This document shows positions 14,527-23,836 of a stretch of DNA of 26,004 nucleotides, piece after piece. The stretch covers positions 1-26,004 of the forward strand of contig JAGZJD010000033.1 in NCBI GenBank assembly GCA_018365895.1. The letters are read 5' to 3'. The position numbers and the translations under genes were made by a program. Every line of letters starts with the position of its first letter. Position 1 is the stretch's first letter. The notes under the pieces are model-generated. The model did no database searches, was not told where the DNA came from, and was given only the letters and a program-made list of their open reading frames with translations. Origin of the DNA: Lachnospiraceae bacterium. GTDB lineage: Bacteria; Bacillota_A; Clostridia; Lachnospirales; Lachnospiraceae.

Positions 14527-15981
14527 TCATTTGTTCTTTTTTACTATTCTTAGCATATCATCTAATATTTCTTTTACCAATTTCTCTCTGAAAACGATCA
14601 GCGCGAGTACATATACTCCAAAAAACAATAATGCCGAAAATAACAGTATCAAAAAATCTCCCCAGTTCATACTGCTTACCCAAACGGAAGCAAAACTTGC
14701 CAGTAAAAGCGCAGTAGCTATCTTCCAGTAAGATATCTTTTTTAATATTCTGACTACAACATCTTTCAGCGCATACACCTGCACAATAAATACCATGATT
14801 TCTGCCAACACAGTTCCTATTGCCGCTCCTGCTGCCCCCATTCGTGGAATCAGAAGCATATTCACAATAATATTCACTGCAGCTCCGGCAATCTCTGAAT
14901 AAAGCACCTGATTTTCCTTCCCCAGCGGTACGAGTATCTGCAGTCCGATAATATTGGTAAGTCCGATAAAAACCAACGTTGGCATGATCAGTCTCATCGG
15001 CAGAATTGAATTTTCAAACAGTGTACCAGATAATAAATAGATGGACGATCTTGCAAAAATGATAAAATAAACACACAAAGGCACCGACAGCAAAAACACA
15101 AAATTCAATGCCTTTTTTGTTATTCTTGAAAATTCCTCTCTTTCTCCCGTTTGGATATAATAAGAAACTCTGGGAAGAAGGACTGTCCCAAGGGAAGAAA
15201 CAAAACTGACAAGAATATTTTTTATTTTTACTGCCGCATCATAGTATCCGTTCTCCGTTGCTCCCTTTATAAAGCCAAGCATTACATTATCCATATTGGT
15301 ATATACGGTAGTCGCAATAGACATTGCAAAGAAAATAGAAATCGGTTTAATATGCTGCCGGAAATCATACGCTCCCACTGGACGCAGATAGACATATTTC
15401 CTCAAATTGATAAAATTCAGAACATTGGATCCCGCAGCGGCAAAGATTGTGATACCACCATAAATTACATAATCTTCTTTTTCATGAACCAAAAGAAACA
15501 TCGCCAGCAAAGCAATAAATTTAAATACAATCGACCTTACCGTTATATAACTGTATTGTTCCAGTCCTTTGTAAAGCCATTCCACTCCGACGGTATTAAA
15601 TAAAATTAATGACCCCATAATAAGATACAGAATTTTTTCCTGACGAAACTGCGGAACAAAATACAGGGAACAAAAAAAAGCTATATACACGACTAAACAT
15701 GTAATCATATTTATCATCATGATTTCCTGCACAGTTCTCGTAAGTTTTTCTTTATCATCCCGTACCTTAGCGCACGCCCGGATACCGTACATCGGAACAC
15801 CCAATTGCGCAAACATCGAAAAATATGTGATAACAGAATTGGCAAATGATACCGTTCCGATTCCTTCCGGCTGCAAGATTCTCGACACATAAGGATATGT
15901 AATAATAGGAAATATCATTGCTGATGCCGTAAGTATACTATTCATTATAAAATTAAATTTAACTGATTTTATTCTCGCCAT
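14527..15981 (-). CDS. wzx: Wzx-type polysaccharide flippase
   Basis: A 484-aa membrane protein of the MATE/MOP polysaccharide exporter group, with about 12-14 hydrophobic helices. It starts KFNFIMNSILTASAMIFPII and continues PYVSRILQPEGIGTVSFANS, the usual family opening, with a mid-protein MLGFIKGATENGYYDAAVK segment. The protein would flip the undecaprenyl-diphosphate-linked repeat unit to the outer face. It overlaps the end of the polymerase gene by 13 bp, so the two are probably translated in a coupled way; AGGAAAG lies 7 nt before the ATG. Confidence 0.93.
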   Translation of the reverse strand: MARIKSVKFNFIMNSILTASAMIFPIITYPYVSRILQPEGIGTVSFANSVITYFSMFAQLGVPMYGIRACAKVRDDKEKLTRTVQEIMMINMITCLVVYIAFFCSLYFVPQFRQEKILYLIMGSLILFNTVGVEWLYKGLEQYSYITVRSIVFKFIALLAMFLLVHEKEDYVIYGGITIFAAAGSNVLNFINLRKYVYLRPVGAYDFRQHIKPISIFFAMSIATTVYTNMDNVMLGFIKGATENGYYDAAVKIKNILVSFVSSLGTVLLPRVSYYIQTGEREEFSRITKKALNFVFLLSVPLCVYFIIFARSSIYLLSGTLFENSILPMRLIMPTLVFIGLTNIIGLQILVPLGKENQVLYSEIAGAAVNIIVNMLLIPRMGAAGAAIGTVLAEIMVFIVQVYALKDVVVRILKKISYWKIATALLLASFASVWVSSMNWGDFLILLFSALLFFGVYVLALIVFREKLVKEILDDMLRIVKKNK

Positions 15982-17213
15982 AATAATACTTTCCTATTTG
16001 TTTTGTTATTTATGTATTTCCTTATACTTTCATTCAATGCCGGCACTAATAGAAACAGAAAGGTATTCACATGTACTTCTAATAAACGCGGCTCAATAAA
16101 ACAATATAAAAGCACTATGCCAAAAATAAAGCATCTGATCTTTCCTTCTGTTCTTCTTATATATTTGCTGCAGAGAACAAACAAAAAAATCGTGATACAG
16201 AATATTAGAATTCCAAAATTAACCAGTATATATCCATAAGATGAATCTACAAAATTGTAACTTGCCAAAAGGCTGTCTGTATCCGTTGAACCTCCAAAAC
16301 CAATCCATTCTATATTATTTCCAAAAAGGTGAACACCATAATTCCGAATAGCGTTCGCCGTCAGCCGAATCCTATCTGTCAACAGATTATTGATCAATTT
16401 TGTAATGGGCAGGGGCATTGTAATGCAAAGCAAAAATAATCCAGCCGATAAGTATACCACCAGGTAATCATAAATATTGCATCCAAACTTTTTCATCTTA
16501 TCTCCAACTCTGAATCCTGCTTTTTGAAGCCAGCCACATATTTGTTTTTTTCCGACAATCCATAAGATGGCTGCGATAATTCCAAAGGTCAAAAATCCCA
16601 TTCTGCTGTCTGTCAACTTATAAACCAGGAAATTAAATATTTCTGCTGCCGCAAATTCCTGATTTGATAAAGAGGAATTTTTTAACCACAAATATAATAA
16701 AAAGATAAACAAACAACTGGTTACCATCACACTGGGATAGGTGTAACCCAAGGCATGGCGTATAGGAATATCCTCTCTTTTAAACAACAGGTCAGGAATA
16801 ATATTGAAAGAACTGCTCACAACAATAATTCCCATCAATATGCTCTGTAACCACAACGTTTTTCTGGCAATGTCATCAAATTCCATCCCCTGGGAAGCAA
16901 TCAGCAGTACGCTTACAAATAATAATGTGCTGTCATCTGTAACCAACGATCCAACTCCAAGAAGTGCCATAAGGACAAAATATCCAAGGAATTTTTTCGT
17001 CGATGCTCTTCCAGTCAAGCTGATTTTGGATTTATTTTCCAGTCTGTATTGATCATATAGGTCTGCTGCAATTTTTACTCCTGCTACTCCAAAAGATATA
17101 TATCGCATGATAACAAATACTCTTGCCAACAAAGTATATTCTGTAAACATTGTTGATTGTAATACAGTAGCAACCACATAAAGAACATATGCACTATAAA
17201 ATATCCTATTCAT
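15969..17213 (-). CDS. wzy: Wzy-type O-antigen/capsule polymerase
   Basis: The predicted protein has 414 aa and about 11-12 membrane helices. It has two features common in Wzy polymerases: YKLTDSRMGFLTFGI in the middle and, in the large outer loop, GGSTDTDSLLASYNFVDSSYGYILVNFGI. Polymerases of this class are poorly conserved, so the call rests on topology, these signatures and neighbours. It would join flipped repeat units outside the membrane. I chose the ATG at 17213, with AAGGAG 7 nt upstream; the ATG at 17237, directly after the TAA of the previous gene, adds 8 residues and is a fair alternative. Confidence 0.82.
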   Translation of the reverse strand: MNRIFYSAYVLYVVATVLQSTMFTEYTLLARVFVIMRYISFGVAGVKIAADLYDQYRLENKSKISLTGRASTKKFLGYFVLMALLGVGSLVTDDSTLLFVSVLLIASQGMEFDDIARKTLWLQSILMGIIVVSSSFNIIPDLLFKREDIPIRHALGYTYPSVMVTSCLFIFLLYLWLKNSSLSNQEFAAAEIFNFLVYKLTDSRMGFLTFGIIAAILWIVGKKQICGWLQKAGFRVGDKMKKFGCNIYDYLVVYLSAGLFLLCITMPLPITKLINNLLTDRIRLTANAIRNYGVHLFGNNIEWIGFGGSTDTDSLLASYNFVDSSYGYILVNFGILIFCITIFLFVLCSKYIRRTEGKIRCFIFGIVLLYCFIEPRLLEVHVNTFLFLLVPALNESIRKYINNKTNRKVLLWRE

Positions 17214-17237
17214 CCGTTTGCTCCTTGTACTTACCAT

Positions 17238-18263
17238 TTACTTTCCTAATACTGCTAACAACATTTTTCCCTGGCACAGTTGTTTTCCCACAATTTCCAC
17301 ATTTGATTTCATAATCCTGTAGTCCTCTTCCGACAAGCTTTTCAATTTCAAAGGTATTTCATTCATCTCCCTTACCGCTATTCCAAGATTATTTTTTTCG
17401 ATGTATTTCGCCATTGCTGCCTTTTCCCAGATAATCACCGGCAATCCACTGGCTAAATATAACGATGTCTTATGCGGATTGTTATATTTCATATATTCCC
17501 CAAATACACCTGTACAGGCTCCAAGATCATCGCCATCCCAAACAAGGCCAAAACCGCCTTCCAGCTTTTCCGGCAGCTCTTCCGGCTTGTACTGTCCACA
17601 ATACTTTACATTTTTTCCCTGAGTTTCCCCATCATAATTGGGACCATATAAACGAAACTGTATCTCTCCTTCCACTTCATTCAGCCGATATACATAGCCC
17701 GCTTTTTCCCTCTTTAAATTTCCCGCTATGACAACCTCTGTTTTCTCTCCAGCTTTCCGACCAGCCACAGTACCTTTTGTCAAATAGTCAAAAATATTCA
17801 AGGAACGAATTTCCTTGTCGCTGTAACCGTTTTGTTTTAAATATTCAACCATAACAGGGTTATGGGCGATTATTACATCTGCCGTACTTAGAAATTCCCT
17901 TTCTCCATTTGTATATACTCCGCGCAAGCTGTCCAAATCATGAATCAAAAAGGTCAATTTCACATTTTTTCTTTTCATTTTTTTCAAAAAAGGAATTGCC
18001 ACGGTACTCACTTTCGGATACATTGCCAACGGATATTGAATCAGCAATTCTGAATGTTCCGGAATCTTATGATAAATTTTACTCCAATCATTTCTTGTAA
18101 GAAAAAGCATCTTGATTTTATCCAAAGTTCCTTTTTCTTCACTGTGATGTACGACCAGCGGTTCCCAGCCTTCCTTTACAAGAATATCTGCAATATCATT
18201 TCTTGCTTTGGAACCCGCATGATTTTCAATAAAATTCTTTTCTACAACACAATACTTCCCCAT
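17238..18263 (-). CDS. WbbI-like galactofuranosyltransferase
   Basis: The predicted protein has 341 aa and resembles E. coli K-12 WbbI, a beta-1,6-galactofuranosyltransferase of O16 antigen synthesis. Shared stretches that I recall include KARNDIADI near the N terminus, LTFLIHDLDSLRG, IIAHNPVMVEYL, LNIFDYL, AGNL, and in the C-terminal half FGLVWDGDD followed by CTGVFGEYMKYNNPHKTSLY. The donor would be UDP-galactofuranose made by the mutase encoded three genes upstream. I chose the ATG at 18263 with AAAGGG 6 nt upstream. A GTG at 18278 that overlaps the preceding stop codon is possible but has no Shine-Dalgarno. The linkage and acceptor cannot be read from sequence. Confidence 0.85.
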   Translation of the reverse strand: MGKYCVVEKNFIENHAGSKARNDIADILVKEGWEPLVVHHSEEKGTLDKIKMLFLTRNDWSKIYHKIPEHSELLIQYPLAMYPKVSTVAIPFLKKMKRKNVKLTFLIHDLDSLRGVYTNGEREFLSTADVIIAHNPVMVEYLKQNGYSDKEIRSLNIFDYLTKGTVAGRKAGEKTEVVIAGNLKREKAGYVYRLNEVEGEIQFRLYGPNYDGETQGKNVKYCGQYKPEELPEKLEGGFGLVWDGDDLGACTGVFGEYMKYNNPHKTSLYLASGLPVIIWEKAAMAKYIEKNNLGIAVREMNEIPLKLKSLSEEDYRIMKSNVEIVGKQLCQGKMLLAVLGK

Positions 18264-18274
18264 CCTCTTCCCTT

Positions 18275-19381
18275 TCACTCTGACAAAAGCTTTTCCAGTA
18301 TTTCTGTCTGCAATTTTATATTGTAGGGTGACTTTAAGAATTTCGCCTGTGTAACCCTTCCTTTCTTAACCGCTGTATTTAAAATAAAATCAGCCCATTC
18401 CTCGGAGGCATCTGTAAGTTTCATAAAATAAAGATTATCATTGATCTGTATCTGTTTCGTTATCGTATCCGACACTACACAAGGCAGACCATTTGCCTGC
18501 GCCTCCAGCAATACGATCGGCAAGCCTTCAAATACAGATGGAAATAGAAACAGATCCATCGCCTGATATAACTGCGGAATATCGGAACGCACTCCTAAAA
18601 ACCGTACATTCTCTTCCAGACCATAATCAGAAACCTTTGTTTTCATCTCCTCCATCAGCTCACCCTGACCGATCAGAAGCAGTTCCACATTCTTTTCTGC
18701 TTTCACTAAATTTCTCATGATTTCCAGCACAAACTTGTGATTTTTCTGAAAATGAAAGCGACCTATATGTCCAATGACAATCTTATCTTCACAATTCAAT
18801 TCTTTTCTGTATTTTCCCCGCACATCTGCGTCCGGAAGAAATTTATCGGGATCAACTGCGTTATAAATCAATTTATATTTTTCACTTCTCATGTTTTTTT
18901 CACCAAAAAACCATTTCGAAGCCTCATCCGAACAGGACCAGAAATCTGTTGCATACTTATTGATCTGCGCGCGATTTATCTTGTGCAGCTGACCTCTTAA
19001 AAAACTGTCCCCATTATCCGCATTATGGCAGTGAACGATTCTCTTGGGGATTCCAAACTTCTTAGCGGCTTTTAAATAATCAATATTTGCCAGGCTGCAG
19101 ACATTTACCCAGATTGCACAATACTTCTGTGCGTTTTCCTGCATAAATGTCTCCAATGCTTCTGCAAATTCTTTTCTTCCATCTCTTCTTGCAGGTATTC
19201 TGTGGATGATTCCGCCTAAAGACTCTATCTCCTCTTCATAGGCAACAATCTTTGTATTGCATAAAAACTCAAATTGTATCTTATCTCTGTCAATTCTGCG
19301 ATAATAATTCATAATTACGCTTTCAACCCCGCCAGGATTCTCCGTAATTCCAAATACCAGTACTCTTTTCATCAACTTCAT
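18275..19381 (-). CDS. Glycosyltransferase family 4 (GT-B fold)
   Basis: A 368-aa cytoplasmic GT-B glycosyltransferase of the EpsF-like group. The N-terminal Rossmann half starts with VLVFGITENPGGVESVIMNYY, a common family signature (GGVE loop), and includes RIVHCHNAD. The donor-binding half has IGHIGRFHFQKNH and the EX7E motif in FEGLPIVLLEAQANGLPCVVSD near the C terminus. It would add one sugar of the repeat unit on undecaprenyl diphosphate. Only 3 bp separate it from the preceding gene. A second ATG three codons in is possible. Donor and linkage are unknown. Confidence 0.9.
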   Translation of the reverse strand: MKLMKRVLVFGITENPGGVESVIMNYYRRIDRDKIQFEFLCNTKIVAYEEEIESLGGIIHRIPARRDGRKEFAEALETFMQENAQKYCAIWVNVCSLANIDYLKAAKKFGIPKRIVHCHNADNGDSFLRGQLHKINRAQINKYATDFWSCSDEASKWFFGEKNMRSEKYKLIYNAVDPDKFLPDADVRGKYRKELNCEDKIVIGHIGRFHFQKNHKFVLEIMRNLVKAEKNVELLLIGQGELMEEMKTKVSDYGLEENVRFLGVRSDIPQLYQAMDLFLFPSVFEGLPIVLLEAQANGLPCVVSDTITKQIQINDNLYFMKLTDASEEWADFILNTAVKKGRVTQAKFLKSPYNIKLQTEILEKLLSE

Positions 19382-19384
19382 TTC

Positions 19385-20431
19385 CTATCTTTTCGAATAG
19401 TTTTTAAACTGTTTATGTCTGATTTTTGCTATCATTCTTACGCCGAAGTAAAAATGACACTTTATACATGCCAGAGTTATTTGCCGCGTCTTGGAAAAAT
19501 CCTCAAAATGAATATGCTTTAATGCTGTATCAAACATTGGCTGTTTTAACAGCTTTTTGAACTCTCTGGTCTGCTCTTTTCCCTTTCGACCTGACTGTGG
19601 ATGAAAAGAATAATTAATTACAATCAGCAGCAGATGATATAAAACACAGCTATAATAAGTTTCCCGGCAGTATTCTTTGTCCTGTCTCGCATCGATATCT
19701 TTTTCCAAAGCCTTCATCGACTTTACGTATTTCTGCACATAATCTTTCTGATATCGTCTCACTGCAGAAGAGGCATTGTACCAGTAGTGATAACAAAGCT
19801 CCGTGATATATACAATGCGTTTTGCATCACAGGCGGCGCGAAACATAAACTCTGCGTCCTCAGCTGCTGATAAATTCTCATTGAAGTATATTTTATTCTC
19901 TATTAAAAAGTCTTTCCGGAACAATTTGCCCCAGACAAACCCCGCTCCTGTTTGAGGCTTCAAGATATCTTTTTCAAAAATCTCTTTATTACCGTACTCG
20001 AATACCTGCGAAGCTTTCAGATATTGGTGCAATTGTGAGGTTGTGCCATATTCCATTATGTGCTCTCCCATCACAATATCTGCGTTTTGTTCTTCCCCTG
20101 TTTTCAGCTGTATTTTGAGCGCGTCATCTTCCATCCAATCGTCCGCGTCAACAAAAGCAATCCATTTTCCTTCTGCGTTCTGAATTCCTTTGTTTCTTGC
20201 CGCAGACACTCCCTGATGTTCTCTTTCCATAGCCTTAATTTTAAGCTTTCGTTTTCTGAACTTTTCCACCAGGCTATTATAATTTGACATGTCTTCATCA
20301 AAAACTAGCAGGACCTCAAAGTCCTGCTCCGTTTGCTTTTCCAGTCCATTCAGACATCTTTCCAATAATGAAATTTCCACATGATAAATCGGTATAATTA
20401 CACTGATTTGGGGATTTTCTTTTTCCATCAT
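19385..20431 (-). CDS. Glycosyltransferase family 2
   Basis: A 348-aa inverting GT-A glycosyltransferase. The first 100 residues carry the family core: ISVIIPIYHVEISLLERCLN, then GVSAARNKGI, then the DxD motif in AFVDADDWMEDDAL. The middle has SAAEDAEFMFRAA, which holds the likely catalytic ED pair. The C-terminal third is basic and may lie on the membrane. It would add one sugar of the repeat unit. The Shine-Dalgarno is weak and two adjacent ATG codons are available. Confidence 0.9.
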   Translation of the reverse strand: MMEKENPQISVIIPIYHVEISLLERCLNGLEKQTEQDFEVLLVFDEDMSNYNSLVEKFRKRKLKIKAMEREHQGVSAARNKGIQNAEGKWIAFVDADDWMEDDALKIQLKTGEEQNADIVMGEHIMEYGTTSQLHQYLKASQVFEYGNKEIFEKDILKPQTGAGFVWGKLFRKDFLIENKIYFNENLSAAEDAEFMFRAACDAKRIVYITELCYHYWYNASSAVRRYQKDYVQKYVKSMKALEKDIDARQDKEYCRETYYSCVLYHLLLIVINYSFHPQSGRKGKEQTREFKKLLKQPMFDTALKHIHFEDFSKTRQITLACIKCHFYFGVRMIAKIRHKQFKNYSKR

Positions 20432-20449
20432 CTTACAATCATCTTTCTC

Positions 20450-21229
20450 TCAAAAACTTGCATCATACTTTTTCCCGGAAAACTTTGCCCGCAAAAAAGA
20501 CACTCCCTTATGCAGCCAGTTTACCTGCTCCATGCTGATCACCGGAACTTCCTGATACGAATATCCATTTTTCTCAATCCAGACATCCAGCAGAAGCTCA
20601 CTGACCCTTCCAAACAGCCTTGCCTGAAATGGATCGTAATTTTTATAATCAATTCTGTGTTCCAGATCCGCGAGAATCGGAAACAGCCAGCTGCAGTAAG
20701 CATCACATTTTTTGCGGGACATAATAAACATATTGAACATATGCCCGTAGGTACGTTTCATTACTTTATCAAAAGCCGAAATGTACTCCGGACATTTCTC
20801 CAACAGAATTTCTCTGGTACAATCCAAATGCTCCGCATAATGGGTATGTGCATAATGCGAATACAAATTTTCAATGTAATAGCGTCGCTTTTTGGGCAGA
20901 ATGATATCGCTCTTCCTCAAAAAGCTTTTGATTTCTTTTTCTGTCAAAATCCGATTAAATTTATCACCATGTCCCGCTCCTTGTTTTCCTGCAAAATATC
21001 TTCGATAGTGTACCAATCCCATATAATCAGAATCCATATTTTTCCACATCCAGTACAATCCGGTCAATTCACAATAATAGGGATTCTTCCCAGAAATGTT
21101 ATCTCCGGTATTATCTCCGGCAAAGCCAATATCCGCTTTTCCTTCTCTTCCCACATGAAGCGGAAGATAACATTTCTCCTTCGGCATCCGATATTTTTTA
21201 TGCACTGCAACAATGACGGTAATTTTCAT
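20450..21229 (-). CDS. DUF4422-domain protein, putative capsule glycosyltransferase
   Basis: The predicted protein has 259 aa and matches the DUF4422 family, which is common in capsule and exopolysaccharide loci and is thought to be a glycosyltransferase. Family-type stretches are ITVIVAVHKKYRMP at the start, NPYYCELTGLYWMWKN, YMGLVHYRRYF, and FNMFIMSRKKCDAYCSWLF. The start is the ATG at 21229, which overlaps the TGA of glf by 4 nt (ATGA); a GTG at 21247 is less likely. Its tight coupling to glf makes a link with galactofuranose worth testing, but this is inference. Confidence 0.87.
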   Translation of the reverse strand: MKITVIVAVHKKYRMPKEKCYLPLHVGREGKADIGFAGDNTGDNISGKNPYYCELTGLYWMWKNMDSDYMGLVHYRRYFAGKQGAGHGDKFNRILTEKEIKSFLRKSDIILPKKRRYYIENLYSHYAHTHYAEHLDCTREILLEKCPEYISAFDKVMKRTYGHMFNMFIMSRKKCDAYCSWLFPILADLEHRIDYKNYDPFQARLFGRVSELLLDVWIEKNGYSYQEVPVISMEQVNWLHKGVSFLRAKFSGKKYDASF

Positions 21230-22326
21230 TCTTTGATCTTCTCCCACATATTCATCGCCGATTCGATTACCTTGTCCATATCGTAATATTTGTACTCACC
21301 CAGACGGCCGCCAAAAATCACTTTTTCTTCTTCCGCTGCCTTTTTCGCGTATTCCTGATACAACGTCTGATTTTTCTCATCGTTCACCGGATAGTATGGC
21401 TCCATGCCTTCCTTCCAGTCTGTCGAATACTCTTTTGAGATAACGGTCTTCGGCTGTGTGCCAAACTCAAAATGCTTATGTTCGATCACACGGGTATAGG
21501 GCGTCTCCCTGTCTGTATAATTGACAACTGCAACTCCCTGGTAATTTTCCATATCCAGAACTTCTGTTTCAAACCGCACCGTCCGGTACTCCAGTTTTCC
21601 AAGACAGAAGTCATAATACGCATCGATTGCACCGGTATAAACAACTCTGTCGCCCATCGCCATGTACTTCTCTTTATTCTCCAGAAAATCAACGCCGGTC
21701 TCAATATCCGCGCCTTCAAAAAGCTTATCGATCAGTACATTGTATCCGCCGATCGGAATTCCCTGGTATGCGTCGTTGAAATAGTTATTGTCATAGGTAA
21801 AACGTACCGGAAGCCTTTTGATGATAAAGCTTGGCAGATCTTTGCAGTCTCTGCCCCACTGTTTTTCCGTATACCCCTTTACCAGTTTCTGATAAATATC
21901 CGTTCCCACCAGCTTGATCGCCTGTTCTTCCAGATTCTTCGGTTCTCCCGGAATACTTGCACGCTGCTCTTCAATTTTCGCCTTTGCCTCATCCGGCGTG
22001 CGAACGCCCCACATTTTGCTGAACGTATTCATATTGAACGGCATATTGTAAATCTCACCTTTATAATTGGCAATCGGTGAATTGGTATACCGGTTAAACT
22101 CCACCAGAGAATTTACAAAATTCCAGACTTTTTTATTGCTTGTATGGAAAATATGCGCGCCATATTTATGCACATGGATTCCTTCAATATCTTCACAATA
22201 TACATTGCCGCCGATATGATCACGCTTTTCAATAACTAGACATTTTTTTCCTTCCTGACGCGCCAGATAATTGATCACTCCGGAATACAATCCACTTCCT
22301 ACTAATACATAATCATATTTTTTCAT
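21226..22326 (-). CDS. glf: UDP-galactopyranose mutase
   Basis: A 366-aa flavoenzyme that converts UDP-galactopyranose to UDP-galactofuranose in the cytoplasm. The FAD dinucleotide-binding loop is VGSGLYSGV (usual form GSGLFGAV), followed by CLVIEKRDHIGGNVY. Other family stretches are KYGAHIFHTSNKKVWNFVN, GYTEKQWGRDCKDLP, RFTYDNNYFNDAYQGIP, YTGAIDAYYDF and, near the end, FGGRLGEYKYYDMD. The length is normal and key stretches are present, so it should be active. The start is set by AGGAG 6 nt before the ATG. It lies 16 nt after the priming transferase gene and overlaps the next gene by 4 nt. Confidence 0.97.
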   Translation of the reverse strand: MKKYDYVLVGSGLYSGVINYLARQEGKKCLVIEKRDHIGGNVYCEDIEGIHVHKYGAHIFHTSNKKVWNFVNSLVEFNRYTNSPIANYKGEIYNMPFNMNTFSKMWGVRTPDEAKAKIEEQRASIPGEPKNLEEQAIKLVGTDIYQKLVKGYTEKQWGRDCKDLPSFIIKRLPVRFTYDNNYFNDAYQGIPIGGYNVLIDKLFEGADIETGVDFLENKEKYMAMGDRVVYTGAIDAYYDFCLGKLEYRTVRFETEVLDMENYQGVAVVNYTDRETPYTRVIEHKHFEFGTQPKTVISKEYSTDWKEGMEPYYPVNDEKNQTLYQEYAKKAAEEEKVIFGGRLGEYKYYDMDKVIESAMNMWEKIKE

Positions 22327-22342
22327 TTTTCTCTCCTATATG

Positions 22343-23761
22343 CTATTTTGCTCCTACTTTTTTAAATATAACAACAATGGTCTTTAATATAATCTTAGCA
22401 TCCAGCTGTAAAGACCAGTTGTCTATATAATCCAGATCCATGCGGACAACTTCCTCAAAATCCTCAATATTGCTGCGTCCGCTTACCTGCCACATACCTG
22501 TAAGTCCAGGTTTCATGCTGAGCCGCCGTTTATGCCTCGCTTCGTATTGCTGAAACTCATCTACCGTCGGCGGTCTGGTTCCCACCAGGCTCATATCGCC
22601 TTTCAGAATATTCCAGAACTGAGGAAGTTCATCAATACTGGTGGCACGGATAAATTTTCCAACTTTCGTCACCCGCGGGTCGTCCGTCATCTTAAACATC
22701 AGACGCTTAATCTCATTTTTTTCCATCAATGCGGCTTTCCGCTCTTCTGCGTCTTTGTACATAGAACGGAATTTATAAATATAAAAATACCGTCCGTTTT
22801 TCCCTACGCGCTTTTGTTTGAAGACCAAAGGTCCAGGGGATTCCAGTTTCAGAATTGGCGCCAGGAAGATCGTCACAACACCCGTAATGGCAAGTCCCAC
22901 CAAAGCCCCAACAATATCAATGATCCGTTTCATCACAAGTTTATTGTAATCAAAAAATCGAGGGGCAAAACTTACCACCGGATAATCTCCGATCATATCA
23001 ATTTGTTTACTAAAACCTTCCTGTCCTTCCAATACATTGATATTCAGCTGTACGGTAATTCCCATCTCCTCGAATTCACTGATACATTTTTCCAAAGACT
23101 TTCCGGTAGAATAGGAGATGTTGATATACGCAACATCCACCACTTCTTTTCTGGCGTCTTCATACAGATCCTCAAAAGTTGCCACAACGGGAAAACCTTT
23201 GATACTCTCACCTCTTCGATCCACATCCAGAATGGCAATACGCACCGTATAAAAATCCAGTTCTTCTGCTTCTTCAAGCTGTGACAATACCTTATCCACC
23301 CGGTCGTTAGTCGTAACCAGGTACATATGCTGCTTCCCTCCAAGTGCATACTGCTTTTTCAGAATTTTCTTTGCCGCCAGATGTCCAATATACATCAAAA
23401 TAACATTGCACAATACGGTAACAAGCCAGACGCCTCTGGATAAGAAGTCCATTTCGCGGGCCAGGAAAAAAATAACTGCCAGAACGGCTGCCACGAAAAT
23501 ATTCACCTTGATAACATAGATAAATTCTTCATATTTATCTCTCTGCATCAGATACTGATTCATATTAAAAAAAATGAACACACAAAAATAGGCTAAAAAG
23601 ACCAGCCACAAACTTCCCATTACATCATTCATCGAAAGCCCCATCGGGTTTGGTCTGAACTTCAGCCTACAAAAACTTGCGAAAAGATAGCTTGCTACGA
23701 TGCAAACCGCATCAATCATCATTAACAGCAAATTCTGAAACTTCTGCTTTTGTTGATACAT
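22343..23761 (-). CDS. Undecaprenyl-phosphate sugar phosphotransferase (priming enzyme, WbaP/WcaJ type)
   Basis: A 472-aa membrane protein that starts repeat-unit synthesis by moving hexose-1-phosphate (usually Gal or Glc) from a UDP-sugar onto undecaprenyl phosphate. Four N-terminal membrane helices (about 10-125) are followed by a soluble nucleotide-fold region (about 130-260). A fifth hydrophobic segment (IIDIVGALVGLAITGVVTIFL) leads into the catalytic domain, with GPLVFKQKRVGKNGRYF, YKFRSM, the DELPQFWN catalytic motif, MSLVGTRPP and PGLTGMWQVSGR. It is the first gene of the 11-gene operon; GGGGAG lies 8 nt before the ATG. Sugar specificity is not readable. Confidence 0.94.
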   Translation of the reverse strand: MYQQKQKFQNLLLMMIDAVCIVASYLFASFCRLKFRPNPMGLSMNDVMGSLWLVFLAYFCVFIFFNMNQYLMQRDKYEEFIYVIKVNIFVAAVLAVIFFLAREMDFLSRGVWLVTVLCNVILMYIGHLAAKKILKKQYALGGKQHMYLVTTNDRVDKVLSQLEEAEELDFYTVRIAILDVDRRGESIKGFPVVATFEDLYEDARKEVVDVAYINISYSTGKSLEKCISEFEEMGITVQLNINVLEGQEGFSKQIDMIGDYPVVSFAPRFFDYNKLVMKRIIDIVGALVGLAITGVVTIFLAPILKLESPGPLVFKQKRVGKNGRYFYIYKFRSMYKDAEERKAALMEKNEIKRLMFKMTDDPRVTKVGKFIRATSIDELPQFWNILKGDMSLVGTRPPTVDEFQQYEARHKRRLSMKPGLTGMWQVSGRSNIEDFEEVVRMDLDYIDNWSLQLDAKIILKTIVVIFKKVGAK

Positions 23762-23807
23762 CGCAGGAACTCCCCCCAGTTACTTTTTTATATGTTATAT
23801 GATTTTT

Positions 23808-23836
23808 ATTTTATCATATCCTATTTTAAACCGCAA
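23808..23836 (-). promoter_or_regulatory. Predicted promoter of the polysaccharide operon
   Basis: On the minus strand a -35 TTGCGG (23831-23836), a 17-bp spacer ending in TGA (extended -10), and a -10 TAAAAT (23808-23813) are seen. The leader to the first ATG would be about 40 nt. The -35 and spacing match those predicted for recQ. Confidence 0.55.

Noticed and set aside
20381..21286. A 301-codon + strand frame over the DUF4422 gene
   Set aside because: It is antisense to a conserved family protein in a tight operon and has no recognisable domain.
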